Both the position numbers and the translations under genes were made by a program. Shown here piece by piece: positions 26,796 through 34,950 of a stretch of 49,693 bases of DNA. The notes beneath the pieces are model-generated. The model was not told the DNA's origin. It made no database searches and was given only the letters and a program-made list of their open reading frames with translations. The stretch is from Rhizobiaceae bacterium CPCC 101076 (GTDB lineage: Bacteria > Pseudomonadota > Alphaproteobacteria > Rhizobiales > Methylopilaceae), in NCBI GenBank assembly GCA_003347645.1, contig QDFX01000021.1:1-49693 (forward strand). Reading direction: 5' to 3'. How positions within the stretch are numbered: the first letter of the stretch is position 1; every line of letters starts with the position of its first letter.

Positions 26796-27584
26796 TCAGG
26801 CGCTGACGTAGCGCTGCAGGAACTGCCGCGCGCGGTCCGTCTTTGGGTTTGTGAAGAATTCGGAGGGTTGCCCCTTCTCGACGACCCGGCCGCCGTCCAT
26901 CAGCACGACCTCATTCGCGGTCTCGCGGGCGAAGCCCATCTCGTGGGTCACCACCAGCATCGTGCTGCCGCCTTCAGCCAAGGTCTTCATGACAGCGACG
27001 ACCTCGCCCACAAGCTCGGGATCTAGCGCCGATGTCGGCTCGTCGAACAGCAGGAGTTCGGGCTTCATGGCGAGAGCGCGGGCGATGCCCACGCGCTGCT
27101 TCTGTCCGCCGGAAAGGCGGTTCGGAAAGACGTCCTTCTTGTCCGTCAGGCCGACGCGCTCCAGCAGCATTTCCGCCTCCGCGACCACTTCGTCGCGCGA
27201 TCGGCGCTGCACATGGATGGGCGCCTCGATGAGGTTCTGCAGCACGGTCAGATGGGGCCACAGATTGAAATGCTGGAACACCATGCCGATGCGCGCCCGC
27301 GCCTGGGCAAGCTCCGAGGTCGACATCGGAATGACGCCGCCCTCGCGCATTCCGATCCTGCGACCCGAGAGGTAGATCGATCCCTGATCGGGCTTTTCAA
27401 GGAAGTTCACGCATCTCAGAAGCGTCGATTTTCCGGAGCCGCTCGGCCCGAGGAGACATACCGTCTTTCCCCGCTCGACGGTCAGTGAAACACCATCGAG
27501 AACGACGTTGGTCCCGAAGCTTTTCGTCAGCCCGCGGATGTCCAGAACGCATTCCGGATTGGTGCTGCCCACATGTTCAACCAT
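26796..27584 (-). CDS. Polar amino acid-type ABC transporter ATP-binding protein
   Basis: The product has 262 residues. It has Walker A GPSGSGKSTLL, signature LSGGQKQRVGIARAL, Walker B LLLFDEPTSALDPE and switch histidine VVTHEMGFA, all typical of GlnQ/HisP-type ATPases. Its start overlaps the stop of the adjacent permease by one base (TGATG). It forms one importer with the two permeases and the binding protein encoded upstream, and is followed by the DUF1989 gene 27 bases on. Confidence 0.95.
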   Translation of the reverse strand: MVEHVGSTNPECVLDIRGLTKSFGTNVVLDGVSLTVERGKTVCLLGPSGSGKSTLLRCVNFLEKPDQGSIYLSGRRIGMREGGVIPMSTSELAQARARIGMVFQHFNLWPHLTVLQNLIEAPIHVQRRSRDEVVAEAEMLLERVGLTDKKDVFPNRLSGGQKQRVGIARALAMKPELLLFDEPTSALDPELVGEVVAVMKTLAEGGSTMLVVTHEMGFARETANEVVLMDGGRVVEKGQPSEFFTNPKTDRARQFLQRYVSA

Positions 27585-28240
27585 CAGCGCCGCACCTCCG
27601 CGAGCCGCTCAACCACGAAAACTCCGGCCTCGACCAGCATGCAGAGCGCCCAATAGATCAGGACGGCGGCGATGAACGCCGCGAACGGAACGAAATATTG
27701 CGACTGGATGCTGCTCGCCGCATGCGTCAGCTCCGGGACGGCGATGATCGTCAGGAACGCCGTGTCCTTGATGATCTGGATGAGCTGATTGCCGATCATC
27801 GGGCTGGCGGCCAGAAAGATCTGCGGGAAGATGATCCGGGTGTAGAGCCGGGGTCCACGGAAACCGAAGGCGGTCGCCGCCTCGATGCTCTCCCGACCGA
27901 GCCCGATCCAGATGCTGCGCATGATCTCGGCCATGTAGGCCGTATTGTAAACGACGATCGCGAAGAGCCCGGCGGTCCAGTTGTCCAGGTTCAGTCCCAG
28001 ACTCGGCAAGCCGTAATAGGCGAGATAGGCCAGCATCAGGAACGGAATGCAGCGCATCAGATCAACGATGCCCTGGCTGATCAGCCGCACGGGACGGCTG
28101 GAAGACATCAGAAGAATTGCGACGAGGCTGCCGATCAGGAGAGCGAGCGACGCACCCACGAGCGTCAGGATGATCGTGTTGAGCAGACCCTCGACCAAGC
28201 GATCCGCATGCTCCCAGACGACTCCGAAATCGCGGGTCAT
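27584..28240 (-). CDS. Polar amino acid-type ABC transporter permease (second in operon)
   Basis: The product has 218 residues with about five membrane helices and the HisMQ-type cytoplasmic loop ESIEAATAFGFRGPRLYTRIIFPQ (EAA motif region). It starts 4 bases inside the end of the partner permease (ATGA overlap). The pair forms the membrane channel of the importer encoded at 26796-29779. Confidence 0.94.
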   Translation of the reverse strand: MTRDFGVVWEHADRLVEGLLNTIILTLVGASLALLIGSLVAILLMSSSRPVRLISQGIVDLMRCIPFLMLAYLAYYGLPSLGLNLDNWTAGLFAIVVYNTAYMAEIMRSIWIGLGRESIEAATAFGFRGPRLYTRIIFPQIFLAASPMIGNQLIQIIKDTAFLTIIAVPELTHAASSIQSQYFVPFAAFIAAVLIYWALCMLVEAGVFVVERLAEVRR

Positions 28241-28890
28241 GCAGCGGCCCCGGCCTGGCCGTACAGTCGCTCGGTCAGCCGCTGGAGGCCGACGAAGACG
28301 ACGATGAGAACGATGTAGATTCCCGTCGCAACGAGCATGGGAGGCAACGGATCATAAGTCTGGGCGCCGATACGTGTCGCCGCTCGCGTGATCTCTACAA
28401 CGCCCACGACGGCGATCGCCGGGCTCGACTTGATCAAAAGCGTCATCTCGTTGACGAGGCCCGGCAGGCAGGCACGCCACAGCTGAGGGAAAATGATGCG
28501 CCGGAAACGTAGAGCCGGCGTCATGCCGAACGAGCGAGCGGCTTCCAGTTGATCGGGAGAAAAGTTGTTCAGTCCCGAGCGCCAGATCTCGCAATTGAAC
28601 GCAGCCGTGTTCAATCCAAGCGTCAGCACGGACGCGGTCCACGGCCCGATATCGATGCCCATAGTCGGGATCGCGAAGAAGATCAGCAGGCACAAAGTCA
28701 CGGCCGGCGTCGACCGCAGCAGGCTTACATAGACCATGACGATAGGGGACAGCACCGGCACCCTGCCCCACCGGATCAACCCGAGCAGCAGTCCCAACGG
28801 CACACCAAGGGCGATACCGGCGCCGGATAGCACCAGGGTCACACCGGCGCCTTGCAGAAGCGAGAGGAAGGCTGCTGTGGTCACGATCAA
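28237..28890 (-). CDS. Polar amino acid-type ABC transporter permease (first in operon)
   Basis: The product has 217 residues of the HisMQ family, with RSTPAVTLCLLIFFAIPTMG in the N-terminal half and the loop DQLEAARSFGMTPALRFRRI. The first in-frame start is a TTG at 28890; a GTG follows at 28884, and neither has a strong ribosome site. It lies 43 bases after the binding-protein gene and overlaps the next permease by 4 bases. Confidence 0.93.
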   Translation of the reverse strand: MIVTTAAFLSLLQGAGVTLVLSGAGIALGVPLGLLLGLIRWGRVPVLSPIVMVYVSLLRSTPAVTLCLLIFFAIPTMGIDIGPWTASVLTLGLNTAAFNCEIWRSGLNNFSPDQLEAARSFGMTPALRFRRIIFPQLWRACLPGLVNEMTLLIKSSPAIAVVGVVEITRAATRIGAQTYDPLPPMLVATGIYIVLIVVFVGLQRLTERLYGQAGAAA

Positions 28891-28933
28891 ATGTCCGCCG
28901 ACCGCCCCGATGGGCGGCCGGCCTTGGCTGGGA

Positions 28934-29779
28934 TCAGGGCTGATAGGTCTCTGGAAGATCCGGGAACGCCTGGCCCAGCCACTTCTCCTGCAGCTTGAGG
29001 ATGTTTCCGCTCTTCCGCTGCTCGGCCATGAAGCTGTTGATCAGCGCCAGGAGTTCGGTATTGCCCTTGGCAACCGCCCATGCCGGAACGGTCTGTCCCG
29101 AGACGGCCTGGCCAATTTCGAACGTGTCCGGCTTGTCCTTCGTGAGCGAGCGCAGGTTGATGATCGTGTTGACCACGAAGTCCACGCGCTTCAGCGCGAG
29201 ATCCTGGTAGGCTTCCGGATAGGACGTGTACTGGACGACCTTGCCGAGCTTGCCGCCCGTCTTGGCGAGCATCGCCTCGAGCTCGGGCAGCTTTTCGAGC
29301 TGCGCGCTGCCGGCTTGGACGCCGACCGTCTTGCCCGCGAGATCCTTGATCTCCTTGATGCTGTCGTCGCCCTTGCGCTTGGCATAGTAGTGGGTCGAGT
29401 CGGCGATCGGCATGCTGAAGTCGAGCGACTTCACACGCTCCTTGGTGATCATCGCGGCGGTGACCGCAACGTCGTACTTGCCGGTGCTCACACCCGCGAG
29501 AAGTCCGGTCCACGGAATAACCTCCTGGCGGATCTCGAACGGCACGGTCTTGCGGAATTCGGCGAGAAGCTCGTTGTCGAAGCCGGTCGGCTTACCGTCC
29601 TCCATGAATTCAAACGGCTTATAATCGTCTTCCGTCGCGACGATCATGTAGCCGCGCGCCTTGATCTCAGCGAGCGTTGCGGAGTGAGCGACCGTGCTCG
29701 ACAGCGACACACCGGCAACGGCGACAAACCCCACGGCAAGCAGCGCGCGACGCATTAACTGGTTGATTGCATTCATCAT
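28934..29779 (-). CDS. Polar amino acid-type ABC transporter substrate-binding protein
   Basis: The product has 281 residues. The tandem ATG at 29779/29776 follows GGGAG. A signal peptide (about 1-33, ending VAHSA) is followed by the family-3 solute-binding domain: ARGYMIVATEDDYKPFEFME, GFDNELLAEF, YDVAVTAAMITKER and LAGKTVGVQAGSAQ. The ligand-pocket Asp in AAMITKERVKSLDFSMP is in the usual place, consistent with an amino-acid-like ligand. An exact ATTGCATTC motif covers codons 2-4 and its complement GAATGCAAT stands 61 bases upstream, which suggests control by one of the GntR regulators. Confidence 0.94.
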   Translation of the reverse strand: MMNAINQLMRRALLAVGFVAVAGVSLSSTVAHSATLAEIKARGYMIVATEDDYKPFEFMEDGKPTGFDNELLAEFRKTVPFEIRQEVIPWTGLLAGVSTGKYDVAVTAAMITKERVKSLDFSMPIADSTHYYAKRKGDDSIKEIKDLAGKTVGVQAGSAQLEKLPELEAMLAKTGGKLGKVVQYTSYPEAYQDLALKRVDFVVNTIINLRSLTKDKPDTFEIGQAVSGQTVPAWAVAKGNTELLALINSFMAEQRKSGNILKLQEKWLGQAFPDLPETYQP

Positions 29780-29839
29780 TTGACTCCCGTTGCAGACATT
29801 CCCCGCACGAAAACCGCCGTGGTCTGCAGCCTCTCGAGT

Positions 29840-29848
29840 GAATGCAAT
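29840..29848. promoter_or_regulatory. GAATGCAAT motif upstream of the amino-acid-type importer
   Basis: This is the exact complement of ATTGCATTC at 29766-29774, inside the first codons of the binding-protein gene. The same 9-mer forms the perfect palindrome at 38824-38853. It is a candidate half-site for a GntR regulator. Confidence 0.4.
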
Positions 29849-29910
29849 ATCCGTGCCCGGTCGACAGAATGTCCCGACGGTATCAAATTTCGGCTGCCAG
29901 AAGCGCAGCG

Positions 29911-30312
29911 TTAGGCCTGCCGCTCAACCACCAGATCGATCTCGACCAAAGCATTGCGGCCGAGCTTCGCGACTCCGACGGTCGTCCGACCGGGCATTCT
30001 GGCATCGTCGTTGAAATAGCGGTGATAGACCGAGTTCATCCCCGCGAAGTCGCGATCGAATTCCGTCAGGAAGATGCGGACGAAAGCGGTGTTTGAGAGG
30101 CTGTAGCCCGCCGCCTCCACGATCAGATCGAGATTGCGGAATGCCAGTTCCGTCTGCTCCTCGATCGACGTCGGCAGCGGCGCATCGGGATTGTCGGGAT
30201 CGATCGGCAATTGGCCGGTGACGTGAAGCAGGCCTCCGGCCTCGACGGCATGCGAATAGCGGACGGTCTTTGGAGATGGGGCCGCCCCCGCCACCTTGAT
30301 GTAACGCGGCAT
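29911..30312 (-). CDS. RidA/YjgF family protein (first copy)
   Basis: The ATG at 30312 gives 133 residues; the longer open frame lies over the neighbouring gene. The RidA fold shows TVRYSHAVEAGGLLHVTGQ, the EEQTELAFRNLDLIVEAAG helix, and the substrate-arginine region PGRTTVGVAKLGRNALVEID. RidA proteins hydrolyse reactive enamines and imines to ketones, or act on ureido and carbamate intermediates in pyrimidine-type pathways (RutC-like). The key Arg is kept. It starts 2 bases after the FAD/NAD(P)-binding gene stops, so it is the last gene of that coupled set. Confidence 0.88.
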   Translation of the reverse strand: MPRYIKVAGAAPSPKTVRYSHAVEAGGLLHVTGQLPIDPDNPDAPLPTSIEEQTELAFRNLDLIVEAAGYSLSNTAFVRIFLTEFDRDFAGMNSVYHRYFNDDARMPGRTTVGVAKLGRNALVEIDLVVERQA

Positions 30313-30314
30313 TC

Positions 30315-31751
30315 TCAGATCTCCCGCACGGCCAAAGGTACCTCGCGCGCTATCAGCACGGCGCGATCGAGGCTGGCAGCCAAGGCCTCCGCAACGTGAC
30401 GCGCATGCGCCGATGCTTCGGGCACCCCCGTCGCCTCCCCGACGATCGCCCGCGCCAAGGGACCCGCTGCCCAAAGGCCGGGACTTACCTCGCCGCCGCT
30501 GTCCAGGAGCCGTCCATCGGCATCGACGTCGAAACCGATGCGCAGCGCGTCCGGCCGGAGAAGGCCACTTTTCATTGCCGCCTGAACGAAGGGATTTCGG
30601 GTCCGGCGAAGATCGCTGTCGGGGCCCGTGCAGTTGATGATCGCATCCGCTTCGGTTCCACCCGGACTACCGCCCTTCGGCGTCCAGTCGATCCGGAAAC
30701 GTGAGCCTGTGCGGCCGATCCGGTCAATGCGCCCGGCCGATAGCGTGAACCACTCGTCGGCCTTTCCTTCGGCCAGAAGACTGGCAACCTGCGGTGCCAT
30801 CCGGAACCGGTGAACATCCCAATAGGCGCGCAGATGCCGGGCGATCTTGCCCCGCTCGGCGATCGGGAGCGTCCGCCAATAGGTCGCGAGATTGCGCCTC
30901 ACCGCGTCCACGACGGGATGCCAGGCGCGTCCCTCGGACGCGGCGTCCCCAATACGAGTCCTGACGAGACGCAGAAGACCGATCGCGGTCAGGGGAGGCT
31001 CACGGTCCTCGAAGAGGTCGAAGGAACTGTCGAACTCTCCATGCTCTCGTGGAGTGAGAGCGCGACGCGAGATTGCGCGGATGCGGCCGCGATGGCCATT
31101 TACCCGCAGGGTGACGACTGCGTCGCACATGGTCAGGCCAGTGCCGATGATGACGACATCACCGTCTGCCGGGATAGCGCGGATGGCGTCCCAGTCCCAC
31201 GGATTTCTGACAAGATGGGGCAGTTCCTCCGCACCCTCGGCAAGCGTCCATCGAAAGGCCGGAGCCCCATAGGTCGTGCAGACGACGACCTCGTCGTAGG
31301 TAGCGGACTCACCGCTGTCGAAGGTCACCCGCCATCGTTCGGCGGTGCGCTCCAGCGCCGTGGCCATGTTGCGCCGGTGAAGGATGATCGAGCCCGACGT
31401 ATTGTTCTCTGAGCTTTTTCGGACGAGGTCCGCGACGTAGGCGCCAAAGGCGTGGCGGGTCGAATAATGGTCCTCCGGCCCCGTGAGCCCGTCGGGATCC
31501 GCGTTCCACTCACCCCTTGCCTTGAGCCATTGGGTGAAATGCAACGGCTCTTCCCTAAACACCGTCAGCCGGTCGCTCGGGACGTTGATGCGGTGCTCAG
31601 CGCTCGCCGAGCCATAGGCCAACCCGGCGCCGACCTTCTCGCGCGGTTCGATGATCTCGATGTCGAGCGGTACCGAAGAGGCATTGGCGAGATGGACCGC
31701 GAACACCGCCCCGGTGAAGCCACCGCCGACGATTCCGATGCGAACGTTCAT
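30315..31751 (-). CDS. FAD/NAD(P)-binding oxidoreductase-like protein
   Basis: The ATG at 31751 overlaps the DUF1116 stop by 4 bases and gives 478 residues. It opens MNVRIGIVGGGFTGAVFAVH, an FAD-binding GxGxxG loop, with the following Glu in EIIEPREKVGAGLAYG. A second dinucleotide loop, VVIIGTGLTMCDAVVTL, lies at about 200-216, and the C-terminal INCTGPDSDLR...GLWAAGPLARA closes the FAD site. This is the FAD-NAD(P)-binding family (PF13454-like), related to flavin monooxygenases; few members have known reactions. Context with DUF1116 and two RidA proteins suggests it oxidises a nitrogen compound and that RidA handles the imine formed. That link is inference. Confidence 0.85.
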   Translation of the reverse strand: MNVRIGIVGGGFTGAVFAVHLANASSVPLDIEIIEPREKVGAGLAYGSASAEHRINVPSDRLTVFREEPLHFTQWLKARGEWNADPDGLTGPEDHYSTRHAFGAYVADLVRKSSENNTSGSIILHRRNMATALERTAERWRVTFDSGESATYDEVVVCTTYGAPAFRWTLAEGAEELPHLVRNPWDWDAIRAIPADGDVVIIGTGLTMCDAVVTLRVNGHRGRIRAISRRALTPREHGEFDSSFDLFEDREPPLTAIGLLRLVRTRIGDAASEGRAWHPVVDAVRRNLATYWRTLPIAERGKIARHLRAYWDVHRFRMAPQVASLLAEGKADEWFTLSAGRIDRIGRTGSRFRIDWTPKGGSPGGTEADAIINCTGPDSDLRRTRNPFVQAAMKSGLLRPDALRIGFDVDADGRLLDSGGEVSPGLWAAGPLARAIVGEATGVPEASAHARHVAEALAASLDRAVLIAREVPLAVREI

Positions 31752-32983
31752 GCCGGCGCGCCAACCTTGCTGGGAAGCGCATCGAGCGCAGCGGCAGCGG
31801 ACACGAAGCATTCGAGTGGCGCCTTGGCGACGCCGATCCCGATCCAGCCGGCGACACCATCCTTATGGGCGATGCCGGTGTGGATGCGCACCCCTTCACC
31901 GAGTTGAACAACGCGCCGTGCATCAAGGGCAATACCTGCGGCGTCCAATCCTGCCAAAGCGGGCGTGATCAACGGATTCTTCGCGAGGAACAGCGAACGC
32001 ATTCTCTCGCCTCCGGCGACGGCTTCCGACCAGGGCCGCTGCATGCTCTGGGCGATCTGCGGAGATGCGTGGGCGATGCAGCCGCCGAGGCCGTAGCTCT
32101 CCATGATCGCGCTATCGCCCAGGTCGCGATGGGCATCGTCGATCGTGAATGGCGGGAAAAAGCCGCCTTCCGGTAGATCCGCCGAGGCGTTGAACCAGCG
32201 GTCGCCGGTGCCGGAGAGTTGGATGCCGCAGACAAGGCCGTTGCGGCTGATCGCGGTCACGACGCTCGAGCCCTCGATGCCGCGCGCCTGATCGAGGCAC
32301 AGTTTCGCCGACGCCATCGCATAGTTCAGGAAATGCTGCGGATGGTCACTCAACCATGTCCGGATCGGGCCGGGCAAATCCGGCAGTGCTGCCAGGAACG
32401 ACAGCATGCCGCCGATATTGCGCTGATGGACGTCGTCGCCGAGCTCCACGCCCCGAGCAACTAGCGGGAGGATTTCGAGGCCGCCTTTCGGCATTGCCCT
32501 GGCGAGCGCCTCGGCGACCTCGGTCTCGACATAGCGCAGGCCCGCCGCGACTTCCTCGCTGTAATAGCCGAACCGCAGGACATACCGCCCTTTCTCGGCG
32601 AGGGTCGCGAACGTGTTCGACCCCGTCTTGCGATCCTCGATCCGGAACAGCCGTTGGCTCGGCCGGACGATTCCAGCCATCGGCGACACCGTTCCTAGCG
32701 AGTGGTTCGACCGTAGCTTCACCTCGCCCGACAGCACCATCCGGCGACCCTGGCCCATATCGCCGGCCCATCCCTCATGCACCGAAGCGGCCGCGAGCGC
32801 ATTCAGCACGACGACCGGAGGAATTTCACCTTCCGCGAATGGCGGACCGGCATGGCCTAGTTCACCCTCGGCAAGGTCGAGCGCCTCACGCGCGGTTACC
32901 AGTTCGCGGACGACCGGAATCGTCGCTACGATCTTTTCGACTGCCCGCCGGTTCGCGGCGGTCACGTTGTCATTCACATTCAT
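31748..32983 (-). CDS. DUF1116 protein, AllG (YlbE)-like, orphan oxamate carbamoyltransferase subunit homologue
   Basis: The product has 411 residues and shows the DUF1116 hallmarks: VHQRNIGGMLSFLAAL, FLNYAMASAKLCLDQARGI, SSVVTAISRNGLVCGIQLSG, TGDRWFNASADLPEG, DLGDSAIMESYGLGG and the C-terminal NTGIAHKDGV-like stretch (here IHTGIAHKDGVAGWIGIG). In E. coli the DUF1116 protein AllG works with AllF (FdrA) and AllH as oxamate carbamoyltransferase at the end of allantoin fermentation. Neither partner is in this window. Here it is coupled by overlaps to an FAD/NAD(P)-binding protein and closely spaced to a RidA gene. Its function must therefore differ or use partners encoded elsewhere. Confidence 0.88.
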   Translation of the reverse strand: MNVNDNVTAANRRAVEKIVATIPVVRELVTAREALDLAEGELGHAGPPFAEGEIPPVVVLNALAAASVHEGWAGDMGQGRRMVLSGEVKLRSNHSLGTVSPMAGIVRPSQRLFRIEDRKTGSNTFATLAEKGRYVLRFGYYSEEVAAGLRYVETEVAEALARAMPKGGLEILPLVARGVELGDDVHQRNIGGMLSFLAALPDLPGPIRTWLSDHPQHFLNYAMASAKLCLDQARGIEGSSVVTAISRNGLVCGIQLSGTGDRWFNASADLPEGGFFPPFTIDDAHRDLGDSAIMESYGLGGCIAHASPQIAQSMQRPWSEAVAGGERMRSLFLAKNPLITPALAGLDAAGIALDARRVVQLGEGVRIHTGIAHKDGVAGWIGIGVAKAPLECFVSAAAALDALPSKVGAPA

Positions 32984-32984
32984 T

Positions 32985-33377
32985 TCAGGATGGCCGGCGC
33001 GCTATGAGGTCGATCTCGACAAGCGCATCTCGTGCCAGACCGGTGACGCCGACGCAGGTCCGCGCCGGACGCCGGTCGACCGGGAAGTACGAGGCATAGA
33101 TCGTGTTCATTGTCGCGTAGTCGTGGGAGAAATCGGTCAGATAGACCCTTGCCTGGACAACATGCGACAGATCGAGGCCGACCCCGTTCAGCACAATGAT
33201 GAGATTGTCCATCACCCGCCGGGTCTGCGCCTCGACGCCTTCGGGAAGCGGCCGGCTATCATCGTCGGGCCAGGTCGGCATCTGCCCGGTGATGAACACC
33301 CAGCCATCCGTCTCCACCGCGTGACTGAATGGCGCCACAGGGTTTGGCGCTCCGTGGACCATGAAGAATTCGGTCAT
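32985..33377 (-). CDS. RidA/YjgF family protein (second copy)
   Basis: The ATG at 33377 after GAGGACGGA gives 130 residues. It shows the RidA order PFSHAVETDGWVFITGQMP, AQTRRVMDNLIIVLNGVGLD, and the arginine motif RPARTCVGVTGLARDALVEID. It is clearly paralogous to the copy at 29911 but well diverged, so the two are not a recent duplication. It sits 14 bases after the amidohydrolase gene and 1 base before the DUF1116 start. Both copies flank the DUF1116/FAD pair, which suggests two different intermediates need hydrolysis or the two form a mixed trimer. Confidence 0.88.
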   Translation of the reverse strand: MTEFFMVHGAPNPVAPFSHAVETDGWVFITGQMPTWPDDDSRPLPEGVEAQTRRVMDNLIIVLNGVGLDLSHVVQARVYLTDFSHDYATMNTIYASYFPVDRRPARTCVGVTGLARDALVEIDLIARRPS

Positions 33378-33391
33378 TCCGTCCTCGACTC

Positions 33392-34933
33392 TCAAACGCT
33401 CGACGACTGACGGTAGAACGGCTGGACCGGTCCGTCTCCGATATATCCGTCGTAGAAAGCCTTTACGTGGGGGAAGACCGCGCGGCCGAGGTTGCGGCGC
33501 GATATTTCATCCGGAGTGCGCGGCTTCGCCAGGACATCGGCGATCTCGTTCAACACGGCATCGCGGTCGATGTTGGTGAAGCGTCCGTCGGCGTAGACGA
33601 CCTCGCCATCGATGAAGACCGCGTCCACGGCATTGGTCTTGGCGCGCTGCATGACTGCGTCGAGCATCGGAATGTCCGGGTCCTGGAAGGGGTAGGTCGC
33701 GGTCTTCCAGTTCAGTAGTACGGCATCGAAGCCGCGACCGGCCTCGAGCTTGCCGATCGTCTCGCCGAATGCCGTGGTCTTGGCACCGGACTCGGTCGCC
33801 ATTTTCAGCACCTGCGGGCACGACGGCACATCGTCGTCGTCCATGCCCGGCACGCGGTGGGCGCGCAGGACGAGACGAAGCTCCTGCAGCATGTCGCGGT
33901 CGTCGTTGATGCCAGCCTCGTCGAGGCCCATGCCGACCGTCATGCCCTTCTTCTCGAACGCATTCAGCGGCGCGATGCCGGAGCGCAGGCGGAAATTCGA
34001 CGAGCAGTTGTGGCAGATGCAGGTACCGGTCTGTGCGGCGATATCGACGTCCTCCTGGGTCATCCACACACTGTGGCCGAGCGTCATGCGCGGACTGAGT
34101 ACCCCGAGATCATGGAGATGCCGAACCGCCGTCTTGCCGGTCCTACGGCGCGCATATTCCTTCTGATAGGCGGTCTCCAGGAGATGCATGTGCATCGGCA
34201 CATTGGCGGCCGTCGCCTTCTCGTGCAGGGCGACAAGGCTCTCATCGCTGCACCAGTGCAGGTTCGCCGGCGCGAGCTGGATGCGCGTCAGGCGCTGACC
34301 CTGGTTCTCCGCCGTCAGCTGGTCGAAAAGCTTCAGGAAATCGGAGAACGGCATGGCCTGCGCCTTGAGGTAGGCGCTCAGCTCCTCGCCGAGCGGCGAT
34401 GGCAGTTTGGCGCAGAACGTCTCGTCGTCTTCGTAGACAAGCCGGTTCTGCTCGCGAACCGCATAGCAGTAGGACGCGCGCATGCCGATCGAGCGATAGG
34501 CGTCGAGAACTTTCGTCGCCGCACCATGGATCGCGTCGTAACCGCCGGGCATCCAGCCATGGATGTGCTGCACCGTCGTCACGCCAGAGGCGATCATCTC
34601 GAACGCCGAATACAACGTGTCGAGATAGAGGTCGATCCGGCGGGCCGGCATGCGTCCGGCGAACCAGAGCTCGAGCGCATAGTCCGGCGAACCGAGCTGC
34701 AGCGGCGTCATGCCGACATGGTGATGGCTGTTGACAAAGCCCGGCAGCATGACGTGGTCGGGATAGGTTTTCACGGTCGCGGTGGGCGCCAGTCTCTTCA
34801 TCTCGTCGAGCAAGCCGGTCGCCACGATCGTGCCGTCGCGCGAGAGCACCGCGCCGTCGTCGATCCCGATCGGTGTGTGGCGGTCCTGGACACCGGTCAC
34901 CAGCCAACGTGCTTGCACAATGAGTTCTGCCAT
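33392..34933 (-). CDS. Amidohydrolase-superfamily deaminase (8-oxoguanine deaminase/ATZ-TRZ-like)
   Basis: The product has 513 residues, longer than the usual 450. Metal ligands are His70 and His72 in GFVNSHHHVG, then HMHLLE, LGHSVWM and the Asp in GMGLDEAGINDD, the layout of mononuclear aminohydrolases (guanine, 8-oxoguanine and triazine deaminases). The N- and C-terminal beta-sandwich parts, LVTGVQDRHTPIGIDDGAVL and AVFIDGEVVYADGRF, are intact. It probably removes an amino group or halogen from a nitrogen ring; the exact substrate is not readable. It lies between the nitrilase-like gene and the RidA gene on the same strand. Confidence 0.88.
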   Translation of the reverse strand: MAELIVQARWLVTGVQDRHTPIGIDDGAVLSRDGTIVATGLLDEMKRLAPTATVKTYPDHVMLPGFVNSHHHVGMTPLQLGSPDYALELWFAGRMPARRIDLYLDTLYSAFEMIASGVTTVQHIHGWMPGGYDAIHGAATKVLDAYRSIGMRASYCYAVREQNRLVYEDDETFCAKLPSPLGEELSAYLKAQAMPFSDFLKLFDQLTAENQGQRLTRIQLAPANLHWCSDESLVALHEKATAANVPMHMHLLETAYQKEYARRRTGKTAVRHLHDLGVLSPRMTLGHSVWMTQEDVDIAAQTGTCICHNCSSNFRLRSGIAPLNAFEKKGMTVGMGLDEAGINDDRDMLQELRLVLRAHRVPGMDDDDVPSCPQVLKMATESGAKTTAFGETIGKLEAGRGFDAVLLNWKTATYPFQDPDIPMLDAVMQRAKTNAVDAVFIDGEVVYADGRFTNIDRDAVLNEIADVLAKPRTPDEISRRNLGRAVFPHVKAFYDGYIGDGPVQPFYRQSSSV

Positions 34934-34950
34934 TTTGGGTCCCTGCTCTC

